This document shows, in pieces, positions 53,545 through 63,216 of a stretch of 64,000 nucleotides of DNA. Position 1 is the first letter of the stretch, and every line of letters starts with the position of its first letter. A model generated the notes under the pieces. It ran no database searches. It had not been told where the DNA came from and worked only from the letters and a program-made list of their open reading frames with translations. Origin of the DNA: Prosthecobacter gellanilyticus (GTDB lineage: Bacteria > Verrucomicrobiota > Verrucomicrobiia > Verrucomicrobiales > Verrucomicrobiaceae). The translations under genes were made by a program, and so were the position numbers. Location of the stretch: contig NZ_BKAG01000007.1 of assembly GCF_007992435.1 (NCBI RefSeq), positions 141,282 through 205,281 on the forward strand. Reading direction: 5' to 3'.

Positions 53545-53861
53545 ACTGAGGTGAAGGAGGCAGCGGAAGCTTCCGGCATCCCTCCGGGATGCGTGCTTTA
53601 TTTGGAGATCTCGTCATGGGTGGTCCGGTGGTTCTCATTCGCTGACGCTCATTTCACCACCGGCTACCGGCCGCCGAGCCTCCGGCTCGAAAGCTTTTGG
53701 TTAGGCGAGCCGTTGGCGATGCGCTGTATTTGTGTGCGCAGAGACGGGGGCGAGGTGCGGGGATTTTTCATGCGCACGCTAGCGGTGTCGACGAGGCACG
53801 GTGGCCCGTGCCTCTCTGCCACCGCACTCCGGGACGCTTCGCGACTGCTGTGCGTGAGATG
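53545..53861. repeat. Palindrome-rich intergenic element
   Basis: About 320 bp without a credible gene. It holds GCATCCC-TCC-GGGATGC at 53576-53592, CCGGTGGT paired with ACCACCGG at 53625-53632 and 53656-53663, and CGAGCC-TCC-GGCTCG at 53675-53689. The first and third share a TCC loop. An open frame crosses the region but its composition is that of a repeat. Confidence 0.6.
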
Positions 53862-54698
53862 CTATCGTAGTGATTTTAGATCACTCTCGAAGAGCTTCTC
53901 GGCGGTGGCGGCGCCGGCTTCGTAGAAGGAGGGCATCTGCTTGCTGGAGAAGAGGGCGGGGCGGTCGTGACTGGTGTTGATAACGATCACCTTTTTGCCG
54001 TGCATCTCGGCGAGCTTGAGGCGGTAGTGCAGCAACTGCTCACTGGCGACGGCGTGGGAGCTGGCGGTGAGGTTGATGAGATTGAAGGGCACCATCCGTG
54101 GCGCGCTGCCGCCGGTGTGAGACACGCGGTGCAGGATGATGGTGTCCACATTCTCATCCTCAAACCAAGGGTCCATGGGCGTCTCATGGGCGACGCCACC
54201 ATCATAGCAGGTCATGCCGGCATGCTGCAGCGGCTGGAAGATGGTGGGCACGCAGCAGCTGGCCACCATGGCGCGGGCGAGGGAACCGCTCTGCAGGAAG
54301 TGGGTGCGGTAGGTTTCGAGATTGCTGACGGCGGCGAGGAAGGATGGCGAGGTCAGGCTCTCGATCTGGAGATCACCGAGAACGGATTCGAGGAAGGTCA
54401 CAGCGTCATCGGTTTTGAAGAGACCGGGATTGGATTCCCAAAAGGTGGCGCGGATGTAGTGCGTGAACCACGGCGTGCGGCGGATGAAGGCACTGCGGAA
54501 GTCCCATGAGGTCACGACCTGGCGCACCTGGTCCGCAGGCAGTCCCGAGGCATAGAAACCGGCGGCGACAGCTCCTGCCGATGAGCCACCGACCGCCACG
54601 GGACGGATGCCCAGCTCATGCAGACGAGCGAGGAAGCCCGAGTGAGTGGCGTAGCCGAGGAAGGAGGCCCCGAGGGAGATGGCGATGCGGGAGGACAA
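53862..54698 (-). CDS. Patatin-like phospholipase
   Basis: A 278-residue protein when started at the TTG at 54698; the frame is open to 54845 but that part is heptamer repeat and overlaps the neighbour. The oxyanion Gly-rich start (ISLGASFLGYATHSGFL), nucleophile elbow GGSSAGAV (Ser of GxSxG) and the catalytic Asp motif YDGGVAHETP are all visible, so it should be an active patatin-type lipid acyl hydrolase. It lies downstream of the flippase-like, ACP and SDR genes, suggesting a shared lipid pathway. Confidence 0.85.
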   Translation of the reverse strand: MSSRIAISLGASFLGYATHSGFLARLHELGIRPVAVGGSSAGAVAAGFYASGLPADQVRQVVTSWDFRSAFIRRTPWFTHYIRATFWESNPGLFKTDDAVTFLESVLGDLQIESLTSPSFLAAVSNLETYRTHFLQSGSLARAMVASCCVPTIFQPLQHAGMTCYDGGVAHETPMDPWFEDENVDTIILHRVSHTGGSAPRMVPFNLINLTASSHAVASEQLLHYRLKLAEMHGKKVIVINTSHDRPALFSSKQMPSFYEAGAATAEKLFESDLKSLR

Positions 54699-54705
54699 GG
54701 GGGAC

Positions 54706-54775
54706 GGTGAGCGGTGGACGGTGAACAGTTGGCAGTTCTCAGTTCTCAGTTCTCGGTTCGCGGTTCTCGGTTTGT
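54706..54775. repeat. Degenerate 7-bp-period repeat array B
   Basis: Ten consecutive heptamers in perfect phase with consensus RGTNNNC (examples ggtgagc, agttctc, ggttcgc); the tenth ends in T. The array overlaps the last codons and the stop of the flippase-like gene (54739), giving it a Glu/Arg/Asn-rich tail NREPRTEN, and ends just before the patatin start. Confidence 0.75.
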
Positions 54776-55770
54776 GCTTCGCTGTTTTCAGAGGGCAGAG
54801 AGGCTTTGCCGCCGCCTTTGAGAAAGAGCAGGCCGCCGAGGACACCCCAGGCGACGCTCATGAGCCAGCCGACGAGGGAGGCGGAGACGGCGGTGGCCTC
54901 TGGCAGACCAGTGAGAGCATGCATGAGGGTCTCAAAGGTCTTTTCACGCACACCGAGGCCGGAGACGGAGATGGGCAGACCCGCGGCGGTATCGACGATG
55001 GGCATGGCCCCCATGACCTCCAGCAGCGGTGCCTGGCCACCGACGGCAAAGATGGCGCAGTAGAAGGAGAGGAAGTGAGCGGCGAAGAGCAGCACCGAAA
55101 GCACGATGGCGATGAGGGACCCGGGCCAGTCCCGGCGGAGGGCATCACAGGCATTGGCGAAGCTTTTCAGCGGAGCGAAGCCGAGCATGCGGGGCCACTG
55201 TTTCTCCCCCCAGTTGTAGAGATGCGGGGTGAAGGAGATGGCGGAGAGGATGACAAAGAACAAGGCGCCGCCCATGAACATCTCAAAGCCCTTCAGGATG
55301 GTGCGCACCTCAGGGCTGAGGGTGGCGAGCCGGTCGTCAAAGACCACGCGGCAGCTCAGGAAGAGAATGGCGATGCCGACCATGCCGACCAGATGATCCA
55401 GGATGACGGAGACGACCACGGGCAGACGCTGCGCGCCAGGGCGGCGCATGAGCGCGAGGATGCGGTAGGCATCTCCGCCCACATGACCGAGGGACGTGAT
55501 ATTGAAGAAAGTACTGACGACGGTGACGCGCAGCACTTCCTTCCCCGGAACCGGATGCTTCTGACCGCGCAAGAGCACCTCCCAGCGCAGGGAGCTCAGC
55601 CAGACGGAGAGGCCGTAGCAGGCCAGTCCGCCGAGTGTCCACTGCCAGTTCGTCCCGAGCGCGCTGAGGTGCGGCAGGATGCTCTGCCTGAACTGATGCT
55701 CACGGAAGATCATCCCGAGCAGCACGGTGGTGACCGCCAGCTTCAGGAAGATCAGCAGCGCCTTTTTCAT
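54739..55770 (-). CDS. LPG synthase TM-like membrane protein (UPF0104)
   Basis: A 343-residue protein with about eight transmembrane helices. SLRWEVLLRGQ, TSLGHVGGDAYRILAL and LPISVSGLGVREKTF are family features of the lysylphosphatidylglycerol synthase transmembrane region (flippase-like) proteins. There is no soluble synthase domain, so it probably moves or senses a lipid. It is 20 bp downstream of an acyl carrier protein gene. Its C-terminus (about 12 residues) is encoded by a heptamer-repeat array, unlike the rest of the protein. Confidence 0.85.
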   Translation of the reverse strand: MKKALLIFLKLAVTTVLLGMIFREHQFRQSILPHLSALGTNWQWTLGGLACYGLSVWLSSLRWEVLLRGQKHPVPGKEVLRVTVVSTFFNITSLGHVGGDAYRILALMRRPGAQRLPVVVSVILDHLVGMVGIAILFLSCRVVFDDRLATLSPEVRTILKGFEMFMGGALFFVILSAISFTPHLYNWGEKQWPRMLGFAPLKSFANACDALRRDWPGSLIAIVLSVLLFAAHFLSFYCAIFAVGGQAPLLEVMGAMPIVDTAAGLPISVSGLGVREKTFETLMHALTGLPEATAVSASLVGWLMSVAWGVLGGLLFLKGGGKASLPSENSEAQTENREPRTEN

Positions 55771-55790
55771 GCACGAGGCGTCCGGAGACT

Positions 55791-56045
55791 TCAGGCGAGA
55801 CCGGCCTCCTCGATGGCCTGGGCGATGCTATCCACGCTGTGGAGGATCTCCCGGGCCTTCGTCTGGTCGCTGATCTTGAGTTTGAAATGCTTCTCGATGG
55901 CCACCACGAGCTGCAGCGCGTCCACACTGTCCAGGCCGATGCCGTTGGGGCCGAAGAGGGGGGCATCGTCAGCGATTTCATCCACGCTTACTTCCAGCAT
56001 CAGTTCACTGGCCATCACTTCTTTGATTCGCTGGCGTAGATTCAT
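55791..56045 (-). CDS. Second acyl carrier protein
   Basis: An 84-residue carrier protein from ATG 56045. The phosphopantetheine Ser lies in GLDSVDALQLVVAIEKHF; the N-terminal helix (RQRIKEVMASELMLEV) and hydrophobic C-terminal helix are present. It diverges from the housekeeping AcpP (35285-35524) and is encoded between an SDR reductase and a membrane protein, suggesting a dedicated acyl pathway. No ketosynthase is adjacent. Confidence 0.9.
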   Translation of the reverse strand: MNLRQRIKEVMASELMLEVSVDEIADDAPLFGPNGIGLDSVDALQLVVAIEKHFKLKISDQTKAREILHSVDSIAQAIEEAGLA

Positions 56046-56085
56046 TCGCAATGTGTTCGGAGTCAGAGGGTAGGGAGAGGGGAAA

Positions 56086-56820
56086 TCAGACGAGGGCACC
56101 GTCGAGCTTCAGGGCGGCGCCAGTGATATAGCTCGCCTCGGGGCTCGCAAGGAAGAAAACCGCCGCGGCGATCTCCTCCGGCCGGGCAAAACGGCGCATG
56201 GGCGTCTCACGCTTCACGGCCTTGATCTGGTCCTCGGTCCAGCCCGCAGGGAGCGCGCCTTCGATATGGCCGGGGCAGATGGCATTCACGGTGATGCCCA
56301 GGCGGGCGGTTTCCTTGGCCAGGCTCTGGGTGAGGCCGATGACACCGGCCTTGGCGGCGGCGTAGTTCGTCTGGCCGGCGGGGGAATGCAGGGCGCTGAG
56401 AGAGGCGACATTCACGATGCGGCCCCAGCGCTGGAGCATCATGGGCTTCAAGGCGGCCTGGCAGCCGATGAAGACGGCATTGAGGTTCGCATCCAGCACG
56501 CCATGCCACTGCTGCGCGGTCATGGTCGCGAGCAGGGAGTCATCATGGTAGCCAGCATTATTGATCAGCACGTTCAGAGGGCCGCTTTGGGCTTCGATCT
56601 GGGATATCGCGGCTGACCATGCCTCCGCGCTTGTGATTTCCAGGGGGCTGAGGAAGGCGCGGCCGCTGAACTCCGCCACCAGGGCCTCTGCCTGATCCCG
56701 GCGCTCACGCACGCCCAGATGGACCTGGCAGTCCGGGTCACGCTGGAGGAAATAGCGCGCCGTGGCCTGGCCGAGGACGCCATTGGCGCCGGTGATGAGG
56801 ATACGTCTGGGAGAAGACAT
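56086..56820 (-). CDS. SDR-family oxidoreductase (FabG-like)
   Basis: A 244-residue short-chain dehydrogenase. The nucleotide-binding motif TGANGVLGQA (TGxxxGxG type), NNAGYHDD and the catalytic Tyr-Lys in NYAAAKAGVIG are present; the sequence is complete and resembles 3-oxoacyl-ACP reductases. It is the first gene of a minus-strand run with the second ACP 40 bp downstream, which supports an acyl-ACP substrate. The upstream region (AAGAGAGAAGC before the ATG) is one of the few purine-rich starts here. Confidence 0.9.
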   Translation of the reverse strand: MSSPRRILITGANGVLGQATARYFLQRDPDCQVHLGVRERRDQAEALVAEFSGRAFLSPLEITSAEAWSAAISQIEAQSGPLNVLINNAGYHDDSLLATMTAQQWHGVLDANLNAVFIGCQAALKPMMLQRWGRIVNVASLSALHSPAGQTNYAAAKAGVIGLTQSLAKETARLGITVNAICPGHIEGALPAGWTEDQIKAVKRETPMRRFARPEEIAAAVFFLASPEASYITGAALKLDGALV

Positions 56821-56865
56821 GCTTCTCTCTTAACGAGTCCGTGGCGCTATGCTAGTGATTCGAGC

Positions 56866-56914
56866 GGTGGACGGTTGCCGGTGGGCAGTGAGCAGTAGGC
56901 GGTCAACAGTGCGG
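56866..56914. repeat. Degenerate 7-bp-period repeat array C
   Basis: Seven in-phase heptamers with consensus RGTNNNC (examples ggtggac, agtaggc, ggtcaac), with one last-base exception. It fills part of the gap between the SDR gene and the isomerase gene. Confidence 0.7.
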
Positions 56915-56915
56915 A

Positions 56916-57809
56916 TTACATCGCGAAGATGCGGTCCATGCGCTCGGTGAGCATCTTGAGGCCGTTCGGGTTCACACCGCCGCGCTGCTCGCTGATGGCC
57001 CAGCCGGTGTAGCCGACGTCGTCGAGAGCCTTCATGATGGCGGGCCAGTTGTTGTCGCCCTCGGTGAGGTCGCAGTCGAAGCCTTTCCACACGCCCTCGT
57101 CCTTCATCTTCTTGGTGCTGTATTCTTTGACGTGGATGCGGTTGATGCGCTTGCCGAGCACGGTGATCCACTGCTCAGGCCAGCCGTAGCGCAGGACGTT
57201 GCCGATATCGAAATGCCAGCCGACGATGGGATCACCGACTTCATCGAGATAGCGCACGGCCTCGAGCGGGCTGAGGATGAAATTGTTCCAGACGTTTTCG
57301 ATACTGATCTTCACGCCGAGCTCTTTGGCCAATGGCACGGCCTTCTTGATCTCGGCGATGGAGCGCTCCCAGGCGAGATGGTAAGGCACCTCTTCATTGC
57401 AGACACCGGGCACGACGAGGATGGACTCGGCACCGTAGGCCTTGGCGTCCTTCAGGGTCTGAAGCACGCCCTGCAGCCCTTCCGCGCGGACCTTTTCATC
57501 ATTGTGCGTGAGAGTCTGCTTCCAGTGGGTGTGGCAGCAGACGCTGGCGGCTTTCAAACCGGAGGCTCCGAGGGCATCGATGACTTCCTGCTGGTTCATT
57601 CCGCCAGAGGGTTCGACTCCTTCATAACCTGCCTCTTTCGCAGCGGTGTATTTTTCAATGAGCGTGCCTTTGATGCCGAGCGTGCCGCCCATGATGGCCT
57701 TGCGAAGCTGGCGCTTCGGAGCTTGAGCCTGAGAAGTGACAGCCGTGCCTCCGAGGGCAAGGGCGCTGGCTTGAAGGGCGGTGGTGAGAAAGGTGCGGCG
57801 TGTGCTCAT
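56916..57809 (-). CDS. Tat-exported sugar phosphate isomerase/epimerase-like protein
   Basis: A 297-residue xylose-isomerase-like TIM barrel with a twin-arginine signal (STRRTFLTTALQASALALG). Metal-ligand motifs of the family are present: EGVEP near strand 1, SIENVWNN (Glu), GWHFDIGN (Asp/His), INRIHVKEY (His) and AISEQRGG (Glu). Such exported isomerases are abundant in Verrucomicrobia and Planctomycetes; substrates are not known. It stands alone, with heptamer repeats after its stop codon. Confidence 0.9.
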   Translation of the reverse strand: MSTRRTFLTTALQASALALGGTAVTSQAQAPKRQLRKAIMGGTLGIKGTLIEKYTAAKEAGYEGVEPSGGMNQQEVIDALGASGLKAASVCCHTHWKQTLTHNDEKVRAEGLQGVLQTLKDAKAYGAESILVVPGVCNEEVPYHLAWERSIAEIKKAVPLAKELGVKISIENVWNNFILSPLEAVRYLDEVGDPIVGWHFDIGNVLRYGWPEQWITVLGKRINRIHVKEYSTKKMKDEGVWKGFDCDLTEGDNNWPAIMKALDDVGYTGWAISEQRGGVNPNGLKMLTERMDRIFAM

Positions 57810-57918
57810 GATGGTCAGGGTGAGGTTACGTACGTTCAGCCCCGGGCATCATTTGCAATCAACGGCACCTGCACCTTAGGCCCAGGCTAATGAATCTGGC
57901 GGCGGGACATGGCGCAGG

Positions 57919-60900
57919 TCACGGGCTGCCTTTGCGTTCCCATTCATCGTCCAGCAAGTCCTGAGTGGCTTTGCCGTTGACCTTGCTGTTGCCACCGCCG
58001 CCGCTTTGCTCGAACCAATAGTTACCATTCATCAGGGCTCTCACAGCGGCGTTGGAAGTGCTGGCGGTGAGGGCGTTCCCGACCCTTTGGTCCTTGGCAA
58101 AGAGATTCAGCCCCCGGTAGGTCCAGGCTTCGAAGGTGCTGGCGGGATAGTTGAAGGTATGCATGTACCAGCGCACAAGCTCGTTGTGGGATTTCACGAA
58201 GACTCCGCCGGGTCCGACGGACTTGTTGAAGATGTCCAGGCTCCAGTTGATGGGCGTGATGAAGTCAGGCCGCCAGCGGCTGTAGGCACACATGTCGTGG
58301 ATGTTCCCCACAAAGGAAAGATTGATGCCCAGCAGTGACTGCAGATCGGTGCTTTGATAGCAGTCGATGGCGACTCCTGCGGCCTTCAGACGGCTGATGT
58401 AACCGTACTGGAGGTCATTGATGTTGAGCCCCCGCGGATCCAGACCGTGGATCTGGGCGAGCTCCAGCAGGGAGATGCGCGTGGGCAAGGGGATGCCCCA
58501 ACCTGGATTCTCACGGATGACATCACAGGTGCGACCTACGAGCTGGGTGCCGAGCGAGTGGCCGATCATTCTGAACTCCTTGTTAGACGTGGGCACATAG
58601 CCGCCCATGCAGCGGGAGAGTTCTGCCAGCAGGAGGTCACAGACTGTCTTGTTTTCAATGGAGCCGCCCTTGCCGCTCCGCCGATACCTGCGGGTGCTTT
58701 CCGGCTGCTTGGTCCATGCATCATAGGTGTTGGCGGTCTCAAAGAACATGGAGTGACCGGCTGGCATGTCTGGCTCGCTGGCGATGTAGTAGATGTTTGC
58801 CTGGGACTCCAGCAGCGAGGCATCCGCGAACTGGTTCCAGTTGAACATGCCGACATTGTAGCCCTGTTTTTTCCAGTACTGGCACATGTTGTAGGTCGTG
58901 CTGTCCTTGAAAGGATCCTGGCGCTTCCAGCTCTCACGCCGGCGGAGCTTGACCTCGCCGCTCTGCCAGCCATGCACGTAGATGACGGTGGGTTTGTCGG
59001 GATCAAAGTAGTCATCCCTTTGCGATGAGTCGAAACCTTTGAGGCCATTGTTCACGTCCTTGAACCAGTAGAGACCATAGTCCAGCTCAGTGAAGGAGTC
59101 TGGCTGGTTCCATGAGCGGCCGACACGGAAGGTGTTGTCTCCGCTGCCGATCGTGAGCTCGTTGCCGCTGTTCACGGCGATGATCTGGTATTCACCCGGG
59201 CCTTGCAGCCCATAAGTCTCCTCATCCCATTCAGGAGAGCTGATGGTGGCCGAGCCTGTGGTTTTGGTCACGGGGAGGGTGATGTAGGCGTCGTCAGAGG
59301 TCCGATCCACACGGTAGGCAAGGAAGTAGGTGGTTCCTGCCGGCAGGCCGCTGTAGTCGAACGTCACCGTTCCTGAGGTGGCATACGGGATGTAGGGGTA
59401 GTTGGGGTTGGTCTTTGGCAGTTTGGGCTGCACGTGCTGGGATGAGGAAACGACATTGAGATAGATCGGCCCGGGAGGCGGTGCGGGCGCTGTGAGGGTG
59501 ACTGGGCCGAAGGTGGCGCCCACTGTTTCATGATTCTCGTAATCCTGAGCCACGACGCGGTAGAAATATTGACCTGCATCAAGAGCACCATCCGTGCAGG
59601 TGAAGTCAGAGGGATTGGCGGTGGAGCCGCGCTTCATTTCTCCGACGGTGTGAAGAAACTGCCCGTCCGATGTCATCCGATGAACAAAGGCCCGCCAGAC
59701 CTGGGCATCATCACCAATGCGGGCCTTGATGAGCACAGAGCCGAGGGCGGTTTTGGTGGGGTGGGTGGGTGTGCCGGCGGGAGCGGTGATGACGGGGCCG
59801 AACGAGCTGCCGGTGCCCGAGCCGATGGTGATCCTAACCGAAGTTGAGTACTTGGTCTGGGACGGGCTGTAGCCATCCGTGCAGCCGATGCACAGATACA
59901 GATCTCCCGTGCCGGTGAACTTGACGGGTGCGATGTAACTGACACCTCCGAGGTGGGTGAAGACGACACCGGGTACTTCTTTGTAGACTCCGTTTGGCGG
60001 GCCGGCCAGGAGGAAGACCCGCTGCACGCCATTGAAGTCCAGAAGGTCGATGCCGATGTTGAAGTTAACGTTGTTACGCTGAACTGAGCCGTCTTCCGGC
60101 ATGTTGAATGGAGCGAAGACGGTGGCCATCTGCGGCAGAGGCGCAGGCAGCACCTCAAAGGTGTACAGCGCCTCTGAAACCACCTTGCCGGTGATGCGCT
60201 GCGTGTTGTCGTTGTAGCCAGGAGCAGAGGCGACGGCGCGCCAGTCGCGGTTTCCCACCGGCAGGTATTTGCTCATGAAGGTCCACTTGGTGCCGCTGAC
60301 GGTTGTCTGACCATCGGTTAGGTCAGTCCAGGCATTGTCGTCTGAGCCCGCAGGGCGGCTTTGGAAGCGGACCTTCAAGCCGAACACGGCAGGACAGCTG
60401 GCCATGAAGGCGGCGGAGTCGCCATGGCGGATGGGGCTTTTGAAGTCGATGTGATAGTAGGTGAAGTAGGGCAGCTGAGGGGAGGACTGCTGGACATTGT
60501 AGGGACCGGCTTGTCCGGAGATGCTGTCCACCCATCCTGGCGCAGAAGAGATGGCCCTGAAGTATCGATTTCCTGAGGGGATGTTGTAGGTGTTTGAGGT
60601 CCAGGTGTTTCCCGAGCGGGCTGTTTCTGCATAGGCCGGGAGGTCGGTCCAGGTGTACTCGTCATCGGGAGTGAGCGTGGACTGGAAGCGGACCTGGACA
60701 TTGGCCGCAGTGCTGGTCTGGGTGGCTGCGAAGGTCCAGGTCTGACCCGTTTTCGGAGGTGACTTGGTGGTGATCTTCAGAGCCGTTGTGGGCGGTAAAA
60801 ATGTATTGAAGACGGAGGAGTACTTGAAGCCTTCTGCCTCTGAGAACACGGCCGCGCGGAAATAGCGGCTGCCATCGGGAATGGTGGTGGTGATCAGGCT

Positions 60901-63141
60901 GAACTTCGGTGTCGGGGACACTTCCTCACTCATCTGGCCGCTGGGGATGGGCAGCCAGTTCATGCCGTCAGGACTGGCCTGCACGGTGACGGTGGAGTTT
61001 GGGGGCACGGAAGCTGGCTTGTAACTGAAGATCCAAAGCTGTCCGGGACTGTCCGGGATGGCAGTGAAGTTCACGGCGCCTAGTTTCACCAAGGGCATGT
61101 AGGCGGAGATGAGGACCTTCGTGCCTTGCTTGAGCTGGATTTTCGGGGAGAAGCTGGGGGTCTTGGTGGTGGTGCTGAGGTTGACGCGGAAGTTTCTCAC
61201 CACGGCGGAGTCGGCTGGCACGTCTGTGGTCCAGCGAATGACGCGTGCAGCTCCTGTGCCGCTGACCACGGCGTTCAGGTCGTTGCTCTGCAAAATGAAC
61301 TCTGCGGGCAGGGTGCTCTCCAAGGTCACGCCAGCCAGCGGTGAGGAGGTGTTGTTCACGCAGGTGATGGAGTAGCCGATGCCTCCACCTGGATACTCGG
61401 TATAACTATAAATGCCGTTTGAACCTGCCACGCCTGTGGCATCTGAGTCCGTGGTGGCTCCTCCGGCGATGTCTGTGGGTTTGGACAGCGGTGTGTAGTT
61501 GCTGAAGAGCCACTGCAGCTGCGGATTGGAGGCGTTCGCCAGCAGGATGTCCGGGCGTTGATTGCCGGAGAAGCGGCCCGGAGCCAGCCGGTGCGGATTG
61601 CCAGCGTCCGTGGCATACACCGTCTGCTCCAGATCGAAGCTTTGCAGGGTGTTGGTGGGACTCAGCTGACAAGTCAGCTTGTAGGCGCGGATGCCTCCGG
61701 CGCGTGAGCCACCCGGGGGCATGGGCTCAAACTTGCTGGTGACGATGATCTCAGGAAAGCGGTCTCCATCCAGGTCTTGAAGCAGCACGTCTGAATTGAA
61801 ATCAGTGGGCGTGACGGCCCGCGGACCCACACCCACTTCATACATGGGATTCACATGCAGGGAGCCGTCAGGCAATGCGTCAAACAACTGCCACATCTGG
61901 TGATCACGCGTGTCGTCCCGGTCATCTATATTGGTGCTGACAAACCAGTGCATCATGGCCACGGCGTCAGCCCGGCCGTCACCGGTCACATCACCCACGG
62001 CCAGGGCCCTGGCGGTGATGGGTTCAAACATGTGCCCGGTGGAAACTTCCCTGGGGCGCAGGCTTTCATCCACCTCATCCGCGCTGCCAAAGGAACCATT
62101 CGTCTTGTTGCGGAAGGTGACGAGCTTTTGGTTCGCCGGATCCACCATCACGGCATCCGTCCAGCCATCGCCATTGACATCACCCAGCCTGACCTGGCCA
62201 GGGCTGGTGGAGGGGCCGGCATTGGCATAATTGGCGGAGGTGAGGTTGTTCTGGTCGTTGTTGACCAGCACGGCGATGCGGGTGACGGCTCCAGCCATGG
62301 GATCATTCGCGGTGCCGGTGATGATGATGTCAGGCTTGCCTTCACCGGTGACATCTGCCACTGCGCAACTGACCACGGAGGTGTAGGCCAGCGTGGACAT
62401 GCCGGTGGGTTCAGCCGTGGTGAAGGTCAGCGCATTGCTGACGTTCAGGCCGTCGTTGTGCATGACTTTCAGAGTTCCGTCCACGACCACCGCGAGATCG
62501 GGTCTGCCATCACCGTCAAAGTCTGCCATGGCGCTATCAGTGACTGAATTGCCCGTCAGGAAGATGGAGTCCTCCGCGGCAAAGGTGCTGCCGCCGGGCT
62601 GTCTCCGCACGCGGACCTCACCGCTCACGCGATCAATCTGAACGATGTCATCACCGATTCCAACGCCGTCAAAGTTCGCGCCAAAGAGACCCACGCAGGC
62701 AATGGCATTTCCTGGATAGGCGAACTTTCCGCCAAACTTGGCCATCGTGTTCGGCGGCGTGGAATAGGGGAAGGGCGAGGCGAAGGTCCTGCGCTGCAAA
62801 GGCGAGACATTGCCGGCGGCGTCCCTGGCACGCAACTCGAACACCACCGAGGTGCAATTGAAGGGAATGTCAAAGGGCTGGCCTCGGATCCAGGGATAAG
62901 CATTCCAGGGAGTGGAGTCCGGCAGTGCTGCGGTGCTGTTGAGTTTGCTGCGGAACTCGATGCCCGCCAAGGCGGCAAACCCGGTCTCGTCCCTGGGATC
63001 GAGGAGCATCTTGAAGTGGGTGATGCCGCCGATCTTTTCCATCCAGGTGTGCTGGACGTTCAGAGTGGGAGGGGTGGTGTCTGCCGCGTGGACAGATGAG
63101 AGGCAAAGCAGGAGGGTGAACAGTCGGGAGAGTCGGTTCAT
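57919..63141 (-). CDS. Giant secreted FG-GAP repeat protein with C-terminal lipase-like hydrolase
   Basis: A 1740-residue exported protein (signal peptide 1-19, ending SVHA). An N-terminal fn3-like segment is followed by FG-GAP/VCBS calcium-binding repeats (DFDGDGRPDLAVV, DVTGEGKPDIIIT, DVNGDGWTDAVMV, DVTGDGRADAVAM; about 200-560), a DUF11-like module, several beta-sandwich modules (about 680-1340) and a C-terminal alpha/beta hydrolase domain with VIYVHGWQSG and GHSLGTQ (Ser near 1527), as in lipases. The likely role is a surface-attached lipase or esterase. It diverges from an ECF-type sigma factor 75 bp away, which may control it (inference). Confidence 0.88.
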   Translation of the reverse strand: MNRLSRLFTLLLCLSSVHAADTTPPTLNVQHTWMEKIGGITHFKMLLDPRDETGFAALAGIEFRSKLNSTAALPDSTPWNAYPWIRGQPFDIPFNCTSVVFELRARDAAGNVSPLQRRTFASPFPYSTPPNTMAKFGGKFAYPGNAIACVGLFGANFDGVGIGDDIVQIDRVSGEVRVRRQPGGSTFAAEDSIFLTGNSVTDSAMADFDGDGRPDLAVVVDGTLKVMHNDGLNVSNALTFTTAEPTGMSTLAYTSVVSCAVADVTGEGKPDIIITGTANDPMAGAVTRIAVLVNNDQNNLTSANYANAGPSTSPGQVRLGDVNGDGWTDAVMVDPANQKLVTFRNKTNGSFGSADEVDESLRPREVSTGHMFEPITARALAVGDVTGDGRADAVAMMHWFVSTNIDDRDDTRDHQMWQLFDALPDGSLHVNPMYEVGVGPRAVTPTDFNSDVLLQDLDGDRFPEIIVTSKFEPMPPGGSRAGGIRAYKLTCQLSPTNTLQSFDLEQTVYATDAGNPHRLAPGRFSGNQRPDILLANASNPQLQWLFSNYTPLSKPTDIAGGATTDSDATGVAGSNGIYSYTEYPGGGIGYSITCVNNTSSPLAGVTLESTLPAEFILQSNDLNAVVSGTGAARVIRWTTDVPADSAVVRNFRVNLSTTTKTPSFSPKIQLKQGTKVLISAYMPLVKLGAVNFTAIPDSPGQLWIFSYKPASVPPNSTVTVQASPDGMNWLPIPSGQMSEEVSPTPKFSLITTTIPDGSRYFRAAVFSEAEGFKYSSVFNTFLPPTTALKITTKSPPKTGQTWTFAATQTSTAANVQVRFQSTLTPDDEYTWTDLPAYAETARSGNTWTSNTYNIPSGNRYFRAISSAPGWVDSISGQAGPYNVQQSSPQLPYFTYYHIDFKSPIRHGDSAAFMASCPAVFGLKVRFQSRPAGSDDNAWTDLTDGQTTVSGTKWTFMSKYLPVGNRDWRAVASAPGYNDNTQRITGKVVSEALYTFEVLPAPLPQMATVFAPFNMPEDGSVQRNNVNFNIGIDLLDFNGVQRVFLLAGPPNGVYKEVPGVVFTHLGGVSYIAPVKFTGTGDLYLCIGCTDGYSPSQTKYSTSVRITIGSGTGSSFGPVITAPAGTPTHPTKTALGSVLIKARIGDDAQVWRAFVHRMTSDGQFLHTVGEMKRGSTANPSDFTCTDGALDAGQYFYRVVAQDYENHETVGATFGPVTLTAPAPPPGPIYLNVVSSSQHVQPKLPKTNPNYPYIPYATSGTVTFDYSGLPAGTTYFLAYRVDRTSDDAYITLPVTKTTGSATISSPEWDEETYGLQGPGEYQIIAVNSGNELTIGSGDNTFRVGRSWNQPDSFTELDYGLYWFKDVNNGLKGFDSSQRDDYFDPDKPTVIYVHGWQSGEVKLRRRESWKRQDPFKDSTTYNMCQYWKKQGYNVGMFNWNQFADASLLESQANIYYIASEPDMPAGHSMFFETANTYDAWTKQPESTRRYRRSGKGGSIENKTVCDLLLAELSRCMGGYVPTSNKEFRMIGHSLGTQLVGRTCDVIRENPGWGIPLPTRISLLELAQIHGLDPRGLNINDLQYGYISRLKAAGVAIDCYQSTDLQSLLGINLSFVGNIHDMCAYSRWRPDFITPINWSLDIFNKSVGPGGVFVKSHNELVRWYMHTFNYPASTFEAWTYRGLNLFAKDQRVGNALTASTSNAAVRALMNGNYWFEQSGGGGNSKVNGKATQDLLDDEWERKGSP

Positions 63142-63216
63142 AAGCGCGATGATGCGTTTGATCTTGCTCTACCGGTCCGGGCGGAGTTGTTTCAGTCTGA
63201 GCGAACAAATTTTTAA

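Noticed and set aside
53470..53925. Open frame of 151 codons after the peroxidase gene
   Set aside because: It crosses a terminator and several palindromes and overlaps the patatin gene on the other strand; composition is that of a repeat.
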